A DNA stretch of 64,000 bases. Origin: Euptelea pleiosperma. Taxonomy: Eukaryota; Streptophyta; Magnoliopsida; Ranunculales; Eupteleaceae. The stretch lies in NCBI GenBank assembly GCA_035048495.1, contig CM068541.1, forward strand, positions 6,021,929 through 6,085,928. The letters are read 5' to 3'. The notes below the pieces were generated by a model that searched no databases, had not been told where the DNA came from, and saw nothing but the letters and a program-made list of their open reading frames with translations. This document shows positions 18,478 through 31,600 of this stretch, in pieces. Position 1 is the stretch's first letter. Each line of letters begins with the position of its first letter. A program made the translations under genes and the position numbers.

Positions 18478-18865
18478 TAGGTGGACCTACAAGCCAAAAA
18501 ATCAGCCTGATTAATGATTTTTAAACCTTGGGATCTTCGTACCCAAATAATGCTCAAATTCCTGCGGTTAAAATCAACCCATGAAAATAACTTCAATCCA
18601 AAGCTTTGAAATCACCGATCAGGTTTTGGTTTGTAGGTCCACCTAATAGTCATTGGCAAAACGTCCATACGGTCAGTGTCCTCTTAAGAATGTGTCACCT
18701 GGCTCATTTTGACATCCGCGTCACTAAATGCAAGTGTCATCGAAGGTTTACTCTGCCACCAACCATCTTGAGAGATTTCGGAGTAAAACTGACTGAAGCG
18801 AATATGGGGCCATGTGGCACACTTTTAGAGGACACTGTCCATATGGATGCTTGGCCAAAGAGAGG
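18478..18865. mobile_element. Fold-back MITE family 1, copy 1 (with an extra arm)
   Basis: Starts AGGTGGACCTACAAGCC AAAAAATCAGCCTGATT and returns near 18640 as the inverse (GTAGGTCCACCTAAT ... CATACGGTCAGTGTCCTC). A further arm fragment, GCCATGTGGCACACTTTTAG, is at 18811-18830. The same arms recur at 19.9, 27.2, 44.05 and 44.5 kb. Confidence 0.65.
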
Positions 18866-18954
18866 GATGTGTCCATCATAAGTAACACATAGGGATATGT
18901 CATATACATGTGCCTTCTAGCGGGACCTCCTTGAAGGTCAGTCCTCTTCCATGA

Positions 18955-19345
18955 GCTCTAGGCAATTGAAAAAGCTCTAAATCTCATGTTAGACCCGGAA
19001 TACACTAAGGTTGAGGTAGGAAGCGACTCATTAAGGGCTGTTAAATGCATTTTGGATAAGGAATCCAGTCCTAGATATGGTCTAAAAATTCTGAGCTCCA
19101 TTAAAGATCTGAAATGTTTTTTTTGAATGGTTTGATATTCACCATGAATATAGAGAAACAAATAGAACTGCTGATGCTCTCTCTACCCTCAGCCATGCCG
19201 ATGATTGTATAATTTTTGTCCCTCCTCTCCGTGAGGAATTGGATAGTTTGGCATGATGCAGTTGGCAATATCTATAGTAGGTTGTAATTCCTATTTTGTG
19301 ATTAATATCCGGTGGGGGTCTGCCTAACCTCAGCTTATAGTCCAA
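18955..19345 (+). mobile_element. LINE C-terminal RNase H fragment
   Basis: The plus strand reads VEVGSDSLRAVKCIL, then EWFDIHHEYRETNRTADALS, the RVT_3-type RNase H signature (catalytic D in SDS, and the HEYRExNxxADALS end) found at the C-terminus of some plant LINE polyproteins. Frameshifted and truncated at the 5' side. Confidence 0.7.
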
Positions 19346-19889
19346 AATAAAACCACTCCTAAAATCGTTCTACTTCTAAAATGTCCCCCTACTTTATTTC
19401 CCTCTATCTTAAAACTTTTTATTTATTTTTCAAAAATACCCTATTCCCATTCTCTTAAAATCACTCTCCTATACCCGGTTTCCATTAAAAAATACCGTCT
19501 TTCAAACTCTCTTCTTTGTCTTTCTCTTTTACACCCCAATTTGCTAATGGGGTTGCACATACTATTGCTTCAAAGGCTCTAAATTTTTTGAGATCTTGTG
19601 TGTGGGACATGGTCCATCCTCCATGGTGTTCTAAAGCCCTGGCGAGTGATGGTTCTCTTGGTCCCTTGTAGTTTGTTTCTACTTTATTTCCCTTAGCTAA
19701 TCCAAACCCCACCATTCATCTCCCCTTTTTAGCTGCTCTCCGATGATCCACCCTTCTCTCAACCTCCACTCCACCCCCACCATACAGGTGCCTCCTGCTA
19801 GTTCATATGGGATCAACCTATCACGGGCAATAAACCTATCCCTAGAAAAATTTACTATCCCCGGGGCCTTCAAAGTATACCCCTCCCAA

Positions 19890-20190
19890 AATACCACGTG
19901 AAGCACTATTTTGGGCCCACTTACCTTGTGGATGTTTGGCCCACCGAGGAGCACTATATCAGGCCCACTTACTTTATGAATGTTTGGTCCAGCCCACCTC
20001 TCGGTGGACCTACATACCGAATATCAGCTTGATTGGTGATCTGTAGCAACTAGATTTTAACCCAAAAACCGCTTAAATCCAACAGCTAGAAATCACCAGC
20101 TAAGCTTATTTTTTGTGTAGGTCCACCAAGAGGTTAACCAAACAAGCATAGTTCCTTGGGCCCGATAGGGTGCCATGTCACATTTTTGGA
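19890..20190. mobile_element. Fold-back MITE family 1, copy 2
   Basis: Arms CGGTGGACCTACATACCGAA and its inverse TGTGTAGGTCCACCAAGAG surround a 100-bp centre that contains GATTGGTGATC...GAAATCACC. Diverged copy of the family at 44.05 kb. Confidence 0.6.
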
Positions 20191-20355
20191 GGTGGTATGC
20201 CCCCAGGGAGCAGTAAGCTCGGGCTCCCTCTTTCGACTCCCTCCTTCACAAGCTCTTCCCTTCAAAATTCAAAGTCTCAAAGACAAATAACGAGGTGTGC
20301 ATAAAGAGGCATCTCCAAACAACAGCAGAATCTACAACTTTCTTCCATCCATGCC

Positions 20356-20536
20356 GAGTAAAACTTCCATCACAATGGGATTGCAAATCACACAAAACAC
20401 AGCCAATGAGTTCTCGGCACGTACACCTAAAAAGCAAAAGCACATGCGTACGTTGCAAAAGCACTTGTGTACGTGCCGAGAACTCATTGGCTGTGTTTCA
20501 TGTGATTTACAATTTCGTGTGATGGACGTTTTACTC
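20356..20536. mobile_element. Fold-back MITE, probable Mutator type, copy 1 (181 bp)
   Basis: Inverted arms of about 70 bp, outer ends GAGTAAAACTTCC and GGACGTTTTACTC, inner arms with CCAATGAGTTCTCGGCACGT. A perfect 9-bp direct repeat ATCCATGCC flanks it (20347-20355, 20537-20545). A 9-bp target duplication is characteristic of Mutator-like elements. Confidence 0.85.
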
Positions 20537-20807
20537 ATCCATGCCATGCCCATCCAACTACTCAAGGACGAAAAGTGAGAGAGAGAGAGAGAGAGACTAT
20601 ATCGTAGGTCTCTCCTCGACGGTAAACTAGAGACAAGAAGGGGGCATATTTGATGGGTTCTGTTTCTCTCTCTTCCTTCTTGGAAAGTGGGAGGCATGTT
20701 TGGGGGTTCTCTTTCTCTCTCCATATGTGGGTCAAATCAAAACGTCAACTCCAAAAATTATTCCCTCTTCCAACGCTTGTCTTGTCTGCACACCCCACCT
20801 CCCCTCC

Positions 20808-20982
20808 GAGTAAAACTTCTGTCATCAGATTGCAAATCACACAACCACAGCCAATGAGTTCTCGGCACGTACATCTCATGCAAAAGCACATGGGTACGTT
20901 GCAGCAAGCACTTGTGTACGTGCCGAGAACTCATTGGCTTGTGATTGTGTGATTTACAATTTCTTGTGATGGAGTTTTACTC
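20808..20982. mobile_element. Fold-back MITE, probable Mutator type, copy 2 (175 bp)
   Basis: Same arms as the copy at 20356: GAGTAAAACTTCT ... GTTCTCGGCACGTACAT and inverse. Flanks CCTCCCCTC and CCTCCCCTT agree in 8 of 9 positions. About 270 bp separate the two copies. Confidence 0.8.
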
Positions 20983-21342
20983 CCTCCCCTTGGGAGAGAA
21001 ATAATATCTAACAAATCCCACCAAATAAGGGCCCATCTTCTCCTAAAGGGTTCTTGAAGAGAAGTGACAGAGCATTACCCAACCTTTTATTCCCATAAAA
21101 GCGCACTTCCAAATGCTACAATCCACCCTCCTTTGGATTTTCTCCCCCACCCTTTTCTCCCTTGCAAGTCTTTTTGCCCCTCCTCATGTCCACCAACCCA
21201 AGCCTCTGTAGATTAGCTACAGAACCTTTCCTTCTTGGACTTTGCACCTCAGCTGCCGAATTCTCCTGTCCTTTTGACCATCCAGAATCAATCAGAGGAT
21301 TCTATATGCATAAATTAAAGGAAACAGACAATACCCATTTCC

Positions 21343-21350
21343 TATATATA
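21343..21350 (+). promoter_or_regulatory. TATA box of the small gene at 21422
   Basis: TATATATA, 72 bp before the start codon, placing transcription start near 21375. Confidence 0.5.
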
Positions 21351-21421
21351 CAAACGCCCATTTAGAGGAGCTCCCTTAAAGCCCATCCCATTATTCAACT
21401 ACATTTAGAGTTCTCCCTCCA

Positions 21422-21799
21422 ATGGGTAGGCAGAACGGTGATGACAATGTTAAACATTCCTCCATTGCTCTCCTGCAAGAGAGGTTCAGACAGTTGCAGA
21501 GAGTTAAGGAAATGAGAGAGGAGAAGGAGCTCCCGAGACTTTTCTCAGAATCAGAAAGGATCAGCCCGAACATGCGTTGCATGCCTTCCAGGCTGTTTTT
21601 CCATCCAGAATTGATCTTCCCTCCTGGACCACCTCTCCAAGGTTCTCTTCCCTTCCAACCTGAATCACAGGCCAAGCACAATGACCTCCGGGCTGTTGAG
21701 ACCCCACTCTTGATGAACCTATGGCCCACAAATAGAGCCATCGGTTGCACTTCAAAAACTTATGACAATGCCGACGTTGATACTTCTCTTCATCTGTAA
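21422..21799 (+). CDS. Small conserved plant protein of unknown function (125 aa)
   Basis: Single-exon ORF, 125 codons, with a TATA box at a normal distance. I do not recognise a named family; I have an impression of related uncharacterised plant proteins with the same start and end. Residues 14-38 (IALLQERFRQLQRVKEMREE) should form a charged amphipathic helix or coiled coil. The middle is proline-rich (FHPELIFPPGPP). The C-terminus NADVDTSLHL looks like a conserved tail. There is no signal peptide or membrane segment, so a soluble cytosolic or nuclear protein is likely. Its stop lies 89 bp from the stop of the convergent DUF21 gene. The two fold-back MITEs end about 440 bp upstream. It could be a chance ORF, but codon use and composition look protein-coding. 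Confidence 0.65.
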   Translation: MGRQNGDDNVKHSSIALLQERFRQLQRVKEMREEKELPRLFSESERISPNMRCMPSRLFFHPELIFPPGPPLQGSLPFQPESQAKHNDLRAVETPLLMNLWPTNRAIGCTSKTYDNADVDTSLHL

Positions 21800-21888
21800 A
21801 GAAACCTTCAATTTTTATTGCTTTTTTTTTTTTTGAGTTTTACTTATTTTTGGTGTAGTATGTATGGGACGGGCAGGGAGTAATGTAA

Positions 21889-22595
21889 CTACTGTTTAAT
21901 GTTAAAAGCTTGATCATCTTCAGATTCAGCGATTACATTGTCATCACTGTCCTCCGGTCTCGTCTGGAACGGAATCTCATCGTAGTCACTTCTATCCGAC
22001 TCCACCTGGAATGGAATGTCATCAGAATCACTTCTATCTGACTCCTCACCGCTGCTCCACTTCCTTTTCATGATCCTGGGGACCACACGAGTTACCTTCT
22101 TGACCTCCAATATTGCATTATCCTGGTCTATCCGTACAAATCGGGCAGCACTGACCTTTCTCTCATTTCTAGCCAAAATCTGTGCCACAAAATCACAAAA
22201 GATCAGGTTAGTTGAATAGTCAAGACATTTCTCTCATTTCTAGCCAAACATAAGGTCCCATTATTCAGACTAACCTAAAATGACACATTATGACACAGTC
22301 ATGGGGCCCACATAGAGATGAGTTGAAGGCTGACTTTTGGTGAGGATAATTTCCTCACCATGGAGATCATTCCCCCCAAAGTCGGCCCATTTAGACATTT
22401 GAAGCTTTATGAAAAGTGGACTGCAAGTTGAAAAATTTTAGATTGTCCATTTTCACAAGTTTAAGTCCACATTTGATAGGGTCAGAAGTTTCAGAAAAGG
22501 TTGATTTCTTGTGAGGATGATCTTAATGTTTCTATGGTCAGGAGATCATCCTCACCAAAAATCAGCCCTTAACTCATCTCCATGTGGTCCCATTA

Positions 22596-22637
<42 letters not shown>

Positions 22638-25600
22638 GGAGATAAAATAAGAGAAAGTCAATTGAGATGATTTAGACATGTACAAAGAAGACCAACAATG
22701 GCACCAGTGAGAATGTGTGTGTGTGTGTGATAGGTGATAAAATAAGAGAGTCAATTGAGATGATTTAGACATGTACAAAGAAGACCAACAATGGCACCAG
22801 TGAGAATGTGTGTGTGTGTGTGATAGGTGATAAAATAAGAGAGTCAATTGAGATGGTTTGGACATGTACAAAGAAGACCAACAATGGCACCAGTGAGAAT
22901 ATGCATGTGTGTGTGTGTAATAGGAGATAAAATAAGAGAAAGTCAATTGAGATGGTTTGGACATGTGCAAAGAAGACCAACAATAGCACCAATGAGAATA
23001 AGCATTTTGGTGCAAGAATCTTGTTCCTCTAGTCAATCTTGTCTAAAGCCATCTCTTCCATAAAGGCAAGTTTCTTAAAGTCTCCTCTCAGAACCTCATT
23101 CCACGTCTGTTTTGGCCTTCCCCTCACCCTTTTAGGCCCTTCGACTTGCACATTCCTCCTCATTGGTGTTGTCATTGACTATCCCTCATTTTGTCACTTA
23201 TTTCTTATTTCATGTGTTAGATGTATGCGGGTATTTTTGGTATAAAAAAATGTGTGGGGGTATTTTTATCTTTTCCATGGTCATTATAATATAAATAACA
23301 ATGGAGGTCGACTGGAGGGTCCTAGTTCAATACAAAAGGATTTCGGTCTTCTTCACTACTTCCTTAGCATTGAGGTTGCTCATTCCAAGGCTAGTATTAG
23401 TCTCTCAACAAAAGTATATATCGGATCTCTTATCTGAGACTCGTATGTTGGGCTCTAAGCCTCTTGAGACTTAGATGGATCCTACTGTGAAGCTTGATGC
23501 TAAACAGGGGGTGTGTTATGTTGATCCTGGTCGCTATCGTCGGTTGGTCGAGAAGTTGATTTACCTTACTGTCACTCGTCCTAACATCACATTTGCTATA
23601 GACGTAGTTAGTCAGTTTATCCATGCTCCACAACAACCCCATTGGGAGGCAATTTGTGGTATTCTGAGGTATCTGAAGGAATCACTTGCTAAAGGATTAT
23701 TATATTGACCGTCGAAGACATTATCTGTTACAGGTTTTCTAATGCTGACTAGGCTGGTAATCATACAGATCATCAGTCGACTTCTAGTTATTGCACCTTT
23801 GTTGGTGGCAATTTGGTGACTTAACGCAGTAATAAGCAAAATGTTGTAGGTTGCTCGAGTGCTAAGGCCGAGTATAGAGCCAAGGCACAAACTTCATTGG
23901 AGATGTTGTGGGTCCAGTCTCTCCTTTAGGAAGTAGGCATTGAGGTTCCTTCACCAATGCCTATGTATTGTAAAAATCAATTTACCACTTACATTGCTAG
24001 TAATCATGTGTTTTGCGCGCACCAAGCACATCATGGTCAATTGCCATATCATCTGTGACATGGTGTTGAGCAAGCACATTGTACAGATATGCTCTAACTT
24101 GAGGGGGAGCGTAGTTTTTATTTTTCTTATTTTATGTATTAGATGTAGGGGGTATTTTTGTCTTTTCCATTGTCAATAAAATGAAACTAACAATGGAGGT
24201 CAACTAGGGGTTTATCTAACCTAGTTAGATTTCTATTCTTTCTCTTTCCTCCTTTTCCTCTATTGCTCCACTGAACCCTGACTTCTCACACATTCATTTA
24301 CCACACAGCCATCTCAACATCCTCATCACAAATATACTCATTTTATTAACATATTATTTCTTGATTTCCCGACATTCAGCTCCATAAAGTATTACTGGTC
24401 TTATTGTCATCTTATAGAATTTTCCTTTCAGTCTAATTAGCACACATCGATCACATAGCACTCCATACGAGTCAACAGATCTCAGTGTCGCCCAGAGAAA
24501 CAAAAAGGAGTATAACTGCATAGAATGTACTAGTGTACTAATGTATATTCACAGTTTGCCATATAATCTAGTAAAATCACCCATAAGGGAAAAAAGTTTA
24601 TTAACTAAAAGGAGTCAACATAGGCAAGGGTTTGCATGTATCAGAAGAGTTATCTCTGAAAAAAATATACAACCCTATTAACAGAGCTAAGCAAAAGTTA
24701 ATAATTTTTTATTTTTCCCTTGCCTCGGACATAAGATTCCTTGAGCATGATCCTTAACAAAAACAAGAAAAAATATGGTTTTGTGCTAGCTCATTGAGAA
24801 TAGTAAAATTATGTCCTTGTCTTTTATGTCAAAAGGAAACAAAACCAGATCTCAGAGTGCAAAGCAGGGCCTCAGAATAATGCTAAAATAAACTTAAAGA
24901 AGGGCGAATCATAAACTACAACTACGCTATGTAATGAAACTTCAAAACACCTACACCTACCAGTAACATTATAACCCATACCTCAAGTTTAAAAATCTGA
25001 TGCTTTTCCTTCTGATGCTGGCGGTCAGATTCTGCTTCAGTATATGCATTGTTATCCTCTAGGTTTGCCTTTTCGAGTACCACTTTGATACTCTCACCTG
25101 CCCTGGGAATATATCCAAATGCCTCACAGATGAAACCCGATACTGTCTCATATTGATGACCCTGTCAAAGTTTAAATAAAAAAAAAGGATGTGAATATGT
25201 TTTCAGATATCATGAAGTACTATTCCAACAATTTGCCCTTCATTTTGTGCACAGTAGATTATAAGAAGAAAACGATACAATTGAAACCAATAAAATGGTG
25301 TAGGTTCAGTATAAATCAGCATCCCTAACAATGCAGCCAAAACTATGCAATGTCTTCAGTACGAACAAGCATGACCACTATCTAGACTACAAGTCATTAT
25401 GAAAAGCTATATGGTGATATAAATGGCAGCTTAAGATGCATAGACTCAACAAGACTAAAGGAAGATGCATGAACTGTCAAACGATGCAGATAGGTGAATC
25501 ATATACTAACCAGGTTGTCTAAGAACAACCAGACTTATTGATTACTATCATGTTGTCCAGTTATTTTCTGCCACTATGAATTATTAGAGATTTAGAGTGA

Positions 25601-28600
25601 ATACATAGACATCAACCATATAAAGAAACACTTTCAAATGACTAAGAGATCACAGTTAGAATCACGGGCTACATGTCAGATGCACTAGGGAAAACTGTGA
25701 TACACCTGATAATGGCTGGATCAGATAAAATCCCCTCCAGAAAAATTCATGCTAAAGAGACCTATAGCAAATATATATCTTCTGGCAGCTAGATACCAGT
25801 TCTCAAAGTTTGTATAGTCCAAAAATGTGCTCCATATCCAGGTTATGGTCATAACAATTCCAATAGTTTGTAGAAATCATGTGATAAAGTTCATCCTAAA
25901 GTCACGAATTAGAGATTGTTGATTGATAACAATATCTTGATTTTATTTGTACTTCTAAACAGACCTTACAGTTCAATTGGCACATATTCAGTAACGAGAG
26001 TTAGCAAATAAGTAAAGACAAAAACTAATCCCCTCGTAGATACATAAATCTGACATAAACCATGCTTGTAAAGGAAATTGTCTTATGTGGTCAGCCAACT
26101 GATATTTATTTGACGAAATGACTACTGTTCTACTTTGATTTTTCTAAAATGCAGGAACAAACACTGTTACACCAGTATTTCCTAACATTGAGGACATCCA
26201 TCTTTTATCAAAGTTCTTGGTCTCGAGGTATGTTTTAGTCAAGTGAAAAACCAAGACAAACTCCGATGCAGAACAAAACAATCCCGAGACAACGGAAAAT
26301 AAGTGAGAAAAACCGAAACATTCTGAGACAAACCCAAATAATGAATTTAATGCATAAATTAAGCTTAAAAAGATGTTTAAAGCAATTAAATGACCCCTAT
26401 GAGATAAACTATAAAAATCACACTTTCTCTCACTTATACGCACCAATATGCTAAGATACATTACACTTAATTATGTTTAATGCTTTGATAAGCTAACATA
26501 ATAACCATCTCTTACTAGGGTTCCACCAATTGAAAAGGTCGAATTCATAAGTATAAGCACCACTATGTAATATAGACTGCCAAAAGTTAACCCCATGAAA
26601 TGATCTTAATCACCCAACCAATGATTCTTTTTTGAATCTATAAACCCAAGGGAGACAGTCTTAGAAAAGGTCAATTTATTGGATGGTTAAAATCATTCAA
26701 TCAAGCTGATTTTCAGTGTACAAGGTCTCCCACAAGTAATCCACAGGTCAGACAGTCCAAGTTCATAAGAATTAGGTAATACATACTAGTTACTCTCATA
26801 AGTATGGTAATACCAGGACTGCATAAAGTTTCTCCTATGTATAGTAGTCCTTGTACTACTATTTTTTTCTATAGCGCAGCCTCTACAATACAAGATTTAC
26901 ATATTCCTTTCAATCAAAGATGTCCATTTTCAGGCCCCAAATAGAAGATCTACTAGACCAAGAATCAACCAATCGAATGATCGAAACCAATCAAACTGTT
27001 ATACCATTTTTAGGCGGTTCAATATATAAAACAGCAATCAAGAAAATAGCTCTTCTTTTTTTTTTGGATAATAGATCTACATATGGGAGGCCATAAAATG
27101 TGATCAAACTTAATTTTCATCAAAGATGTATCCGACATGAGGTCAATTGGACAGTCCAGATTAATTAAAATTTACACCATTTTTTATAATATAAAGTATT
27201 TGGATATGGTACTGTCGGAACTACCTATCCTGCATGTAGGTCACGCCAAATATCACCACATGGTACACTAATAGGGCCCACATACCCATGAATGTTTAGC
27301 CCAACCCTTGGTGAACCTACACGCCAAAAATTAACATGATTGGTGATTCCTAGCCCTTGGATTTCTGCAATAAAAATCTCATCATGTGCTTCATAAACAA
27401 GCACATTAGTGATAAACATAGGGTCCAAGCCCATGATTAAAAATTGCTCAAATTCAACAGCTACAAACCACGACTCAAGCTGAATTTTAGTGTGCAAGTC
27501 CATCAAGGGGTGGACCAAACATTAATGAATTAGTGAACCTAAAAAAATATTCCATGACAATAATACAAGAACCTTTTGTATAAAAAGATAATATTTTTTC
27601 TATTTCACAGGAAAAGGAGACCCAATTTCAACATGAGAAAGAAAAATAAATAATGAAAAAAAGTGACAGAAAGTTCTCTCTGTACCACAATAAAAAGAAA
27701 TATTAACAAACCTCTGGCATTTTGACATTTAGATCTTCTGAGAGCTGATCAATTGATGTATTTGCATCCACATCAAATATTCCCTCTGCCCTCATTACAA
27801 CATAGCCAGTTTTTTTTTGGATTTCCTCCTGTTATATAGCAAAACAAAGAATTTACTGAAATTGATAATAAAAACTGCAGTCTATAATCGATAAAATAAA
27901 ATTCTGAAGGAGTTAATCCAAGTGTGTGTTCAATAAAAGTGTGCTAAATATCTACAAAGCATTAATAGTTATGACTACTGACATGGGTGTAAATGTCGAT
28001 GCCCTTTAAGCTATCAAAAATTAACCAATCCGAACCACATAGCACAATAGTTTAACTCCCTATGGTGTTTATCTTCATCTGTCAAGGTCTCACTGGTTGG
28101 CACTATTTTAAAGCATCTGGTTTCATGTTGTCCTCTGCAGAGAATCCTATGCATTGTAATGACCAATCATTAAAAAAGCTATCTAGACACAGATGCATTA
28201 AAATGGCAGATTCAACTAAAAGTTTAACCTGCAGATTCACTGTAATTAGTATAGTTTGCAACATGTAAGTCAGCTACTTACATTGAAATCATACATCACT
28301 ATTAACCTAGCAACTTCCGAGGAATGTTATAAATTTATAATTGTATTGATGAGCAGAAACAAGTACTGCACATCAGCTTATCTACCCAGGGCCAGAGCTT
28401 GCATTGTTTTACTGCAGTAATAAAATTCCTTGCATAAATTTTAGAAGAAAAAGAAGAGGATACAACTAGGAATTTATATAATTGACTTATCTAACTAATC
28501 CCAGAGCATAGTTTTCTATTATGAGAATTACAGACTACCAGGTGTAGGTACTAGCATACTAAATCAAGTTCCACTCAGAAATGCCGAAAATTTCCTAAAC

Positions 28601-31600
28601 ACAAAATAAAATCTTCAAGGACTTCATGAGTTACAATTGAGTTTTTGAATTTTTTTTTCCCTGAAGAGAGCTTGTAAAAAGAAATTACTGGATTATGGCA
28701 ACTGCAATGAATTCTTGTCAGAACAACTTCGGGGACAAAGTGTAACCTATTCAGGATTTATTAACCGGTGAAATGACAAATCATTATCAAGGGGTTCTTA
28801 AGTGTTAGGATGTTGAAAAGAAAACCATGTCATTGAGGTAAAATGTTGTTACTGAGAAAGACGAATTTAGTGAATCATTCAGATTCAGAAAGTGAAGCAC
28901 AAAAGCACATAAAAGTTCTTAATGAACTTTACCTTCGAATCATTCTCATCAAATATTTCACCAACAATTTCTTCAACGACATCTTCCAAAGTCACTATCT
29001 GCTTCATCCACAAAAGAAACAAAAAACATAAGGTTTGAGCGAGGGAAACATGAGAATACCCTGCCATAATGAGCACATATTCTTTCAGATGCAATAAATA
29101 CCAGAGTACACAATTCATGGCTATATATGATGATGATGCTACACACACATATAGGGTTGGGATAGGTTGACTCGTGCCTTTTGACTCATAAAATGTTGGC
29201 ATTGATACAGGTATGGGTATCAGAGTCCGACTCAGCAAGCCTTAAAAAATAGGATTGGTGGACTCTGCAGTATACTTTAAATAATGTGAAAAAAGTATTT
29301 GTCTTCTGTCATATGAGGATAATAATTGATAATGTGATAAAATATCTTATGGTTTGTATTATATACTTATAAACAAGAGAATAGATATGTATAATGTTAT
29401 ATATGTTGCATAGAGAAGTTAAATTTTAAAGCTAAAACTTAAAACCTCTGGAAAATGTTAGTTATCTTGCAAGTAAGGAGAGAAAAACAAAACGAAATTT
29501 GGAAGTGTCGCACCAAATCTGTATCATGTTGAACTCCGAAACGTGTCCAACACATGTACTTTGTCCATTTAGAAGAATCCATGCAACAAGGAGGTAAGTT
29601 AAGGGCTGATTTTTGGTCATGATGATCTCCATCTCCTTACATTAGAGATCATCCTCACAAAAAATCAGCCTTTTTGAAACTCCTAACCCTAATGAATGTG
29701 AACTTATAGATAATGATGAAAATAGACGGTCCAAAGTTTTTCAAGTTGTAATCCACTATTCATATGGCTACAAATGTCGGAATGGACTGTGCTTTGGTGA
29801 GGATGATCATGTTCACCAAAAATCAGCCCTTAACTCATCTCCATGTGGGACCCATGACCGTGCGTCATTTTAGGAGTCACACAAGCATGAGTCATTATAT
29901 CCCAACCCGCCCCACGACCGTGTGTCATTTTATGAGTCACAAAAGCATGAGCCATTATATCACAACCCATTTATATATATATATAATGCACTTAATTTTC
30001 AATGACTGCAATTATGTTGCCATGAAAATTATGAGAAAATAATACAGTACAGGTGCAGTGGCTAGACCAGAATTTTTTTATTATCAGAAGTTACAACCAG
30101 GGTCCTTCAAGTCTCAGAAGAATTTCAGCCATCTCTACTCAGTCAAGGCCAATTTACCTACGAACTTTAGGGTGACTCAGCTCCATCTCGGTCTCAGCCC
30201 TGCTCGAGTCAGGCTCCAAACGGGGGTGAACCAGCTCAAAGCACACTTGCAATACACCATATCACCTAGTCATAAGAGAGGACAACTAGGCCCAATGGGT
30301 ACAAATAATGACTGACATCTTTTACCAATTAATTATGTCTTTATTTCTTATTTGGGGTGGCTTTTTAATAAGAGTGACTTTAATGAATACCTATTATCAG
30401 CATTGGTTTAGGGAGGTTCATAATTTTACTATAAAATTGTACTAAATAACATGAAATAAAACTTATGAGCCGCTATGAATCACAGAGAAAATATTATGAA
30501 TTTATGACAAGAAACAACAATATCAAAACCAGTTTGGTTACATGCCAAAGAGGTCAACAATCGAGGCTACATTTGTACTTAGACAGTTCGTGGAAAAGTT
30601 TCGAGATAAAGAGGAAAATCTTCACTTGATTATTATTGACTTGGAAAAAGCATATGATGGAGTTCCTCAAAATAGTTAATTTGGTGGATATTAGGAAAAA
30701 AAAAAGGAGTTCTGAAGCGATAATATAGACATTATTCTTACATGTATGCCAGAGAAGTTACCAGTGGGAGAATAATTGGTTGTGAGACAAGTGACTTTTC
30801 AATTGCAATGGGTGTGCAACAACAAAATTCAACCCTAAGTCTGTACCTCTTTGCATTAGTTACAGATGGATTAACTGCTTGTATTCAAGGAGAGGTCCTT
30901 TGTGAATGTTATTTTCAGATGATATAGTATTGATTGATGAGACTAGAGAGGGAGTAAATACAAAATTACAACTAGAAAGGTATACTTTAGAAACTAATAG
31001 ATTTAAAATAAGACCAAAACAAGGATAAATGAAGTGCAACTTTAGTAAAGGCACTCATAGGAATGAGACATTAGTTATGATTGATGGGCAAAATATCCCA
31101 AAGCAACCAATTTTGTTATTTAGGTTCAATTATTCACAAAAACAAAGAGATCGGTGAGGATGTAACCCGTAGAACTAGTGTTGGGTATCTAAAATGGATA
31201 GCACTTTTGGAGTACTATGTAATCGACATATACCTATCAAATTACATGTATATCGGCGGTTTCCTTTTAGTGATCATCAATGGACCTCCAACAGGATTCT
31301 TTCGCAGCTCTAGGGGTCTTAGACAAGGGGACCTACTTTCTCCCTTTCTTTTCATTATTGTTGTGGAAGCCCTTAGCAAACTTACCCAAAGGGCAGAGGA
31401 AGGCGAGGTGATTGAAGGTTTTCCAGGTTTAAGTGGCCCAATTATCATTTGCTTGCAGTTTGCTAATGATACCATGGTATTTTGTAACTCCAGCCAAAAG
31501 AAACTTGGATATTTGAGATGAATTATCCGATGCTTTAAGGTAGTTTCAGGCCTATGCATGAATTTGGCTAAAAGTTAAATCATTGGGGGTAGGGAGGTGG

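Noticed and set aside
20295..20724. Overlapping frames at the fold-back MITEs (75-130 codons) as genes
   Set aside because: They run through the inverted arms of the MITE in both strands and have no protein features.
22633..23001. CRISPR-like direct repeats
   Set aside because: The genome is eukaryotic, the units are contiguous rather than spaced by unique spacers, and they derive from an RTE LINE.
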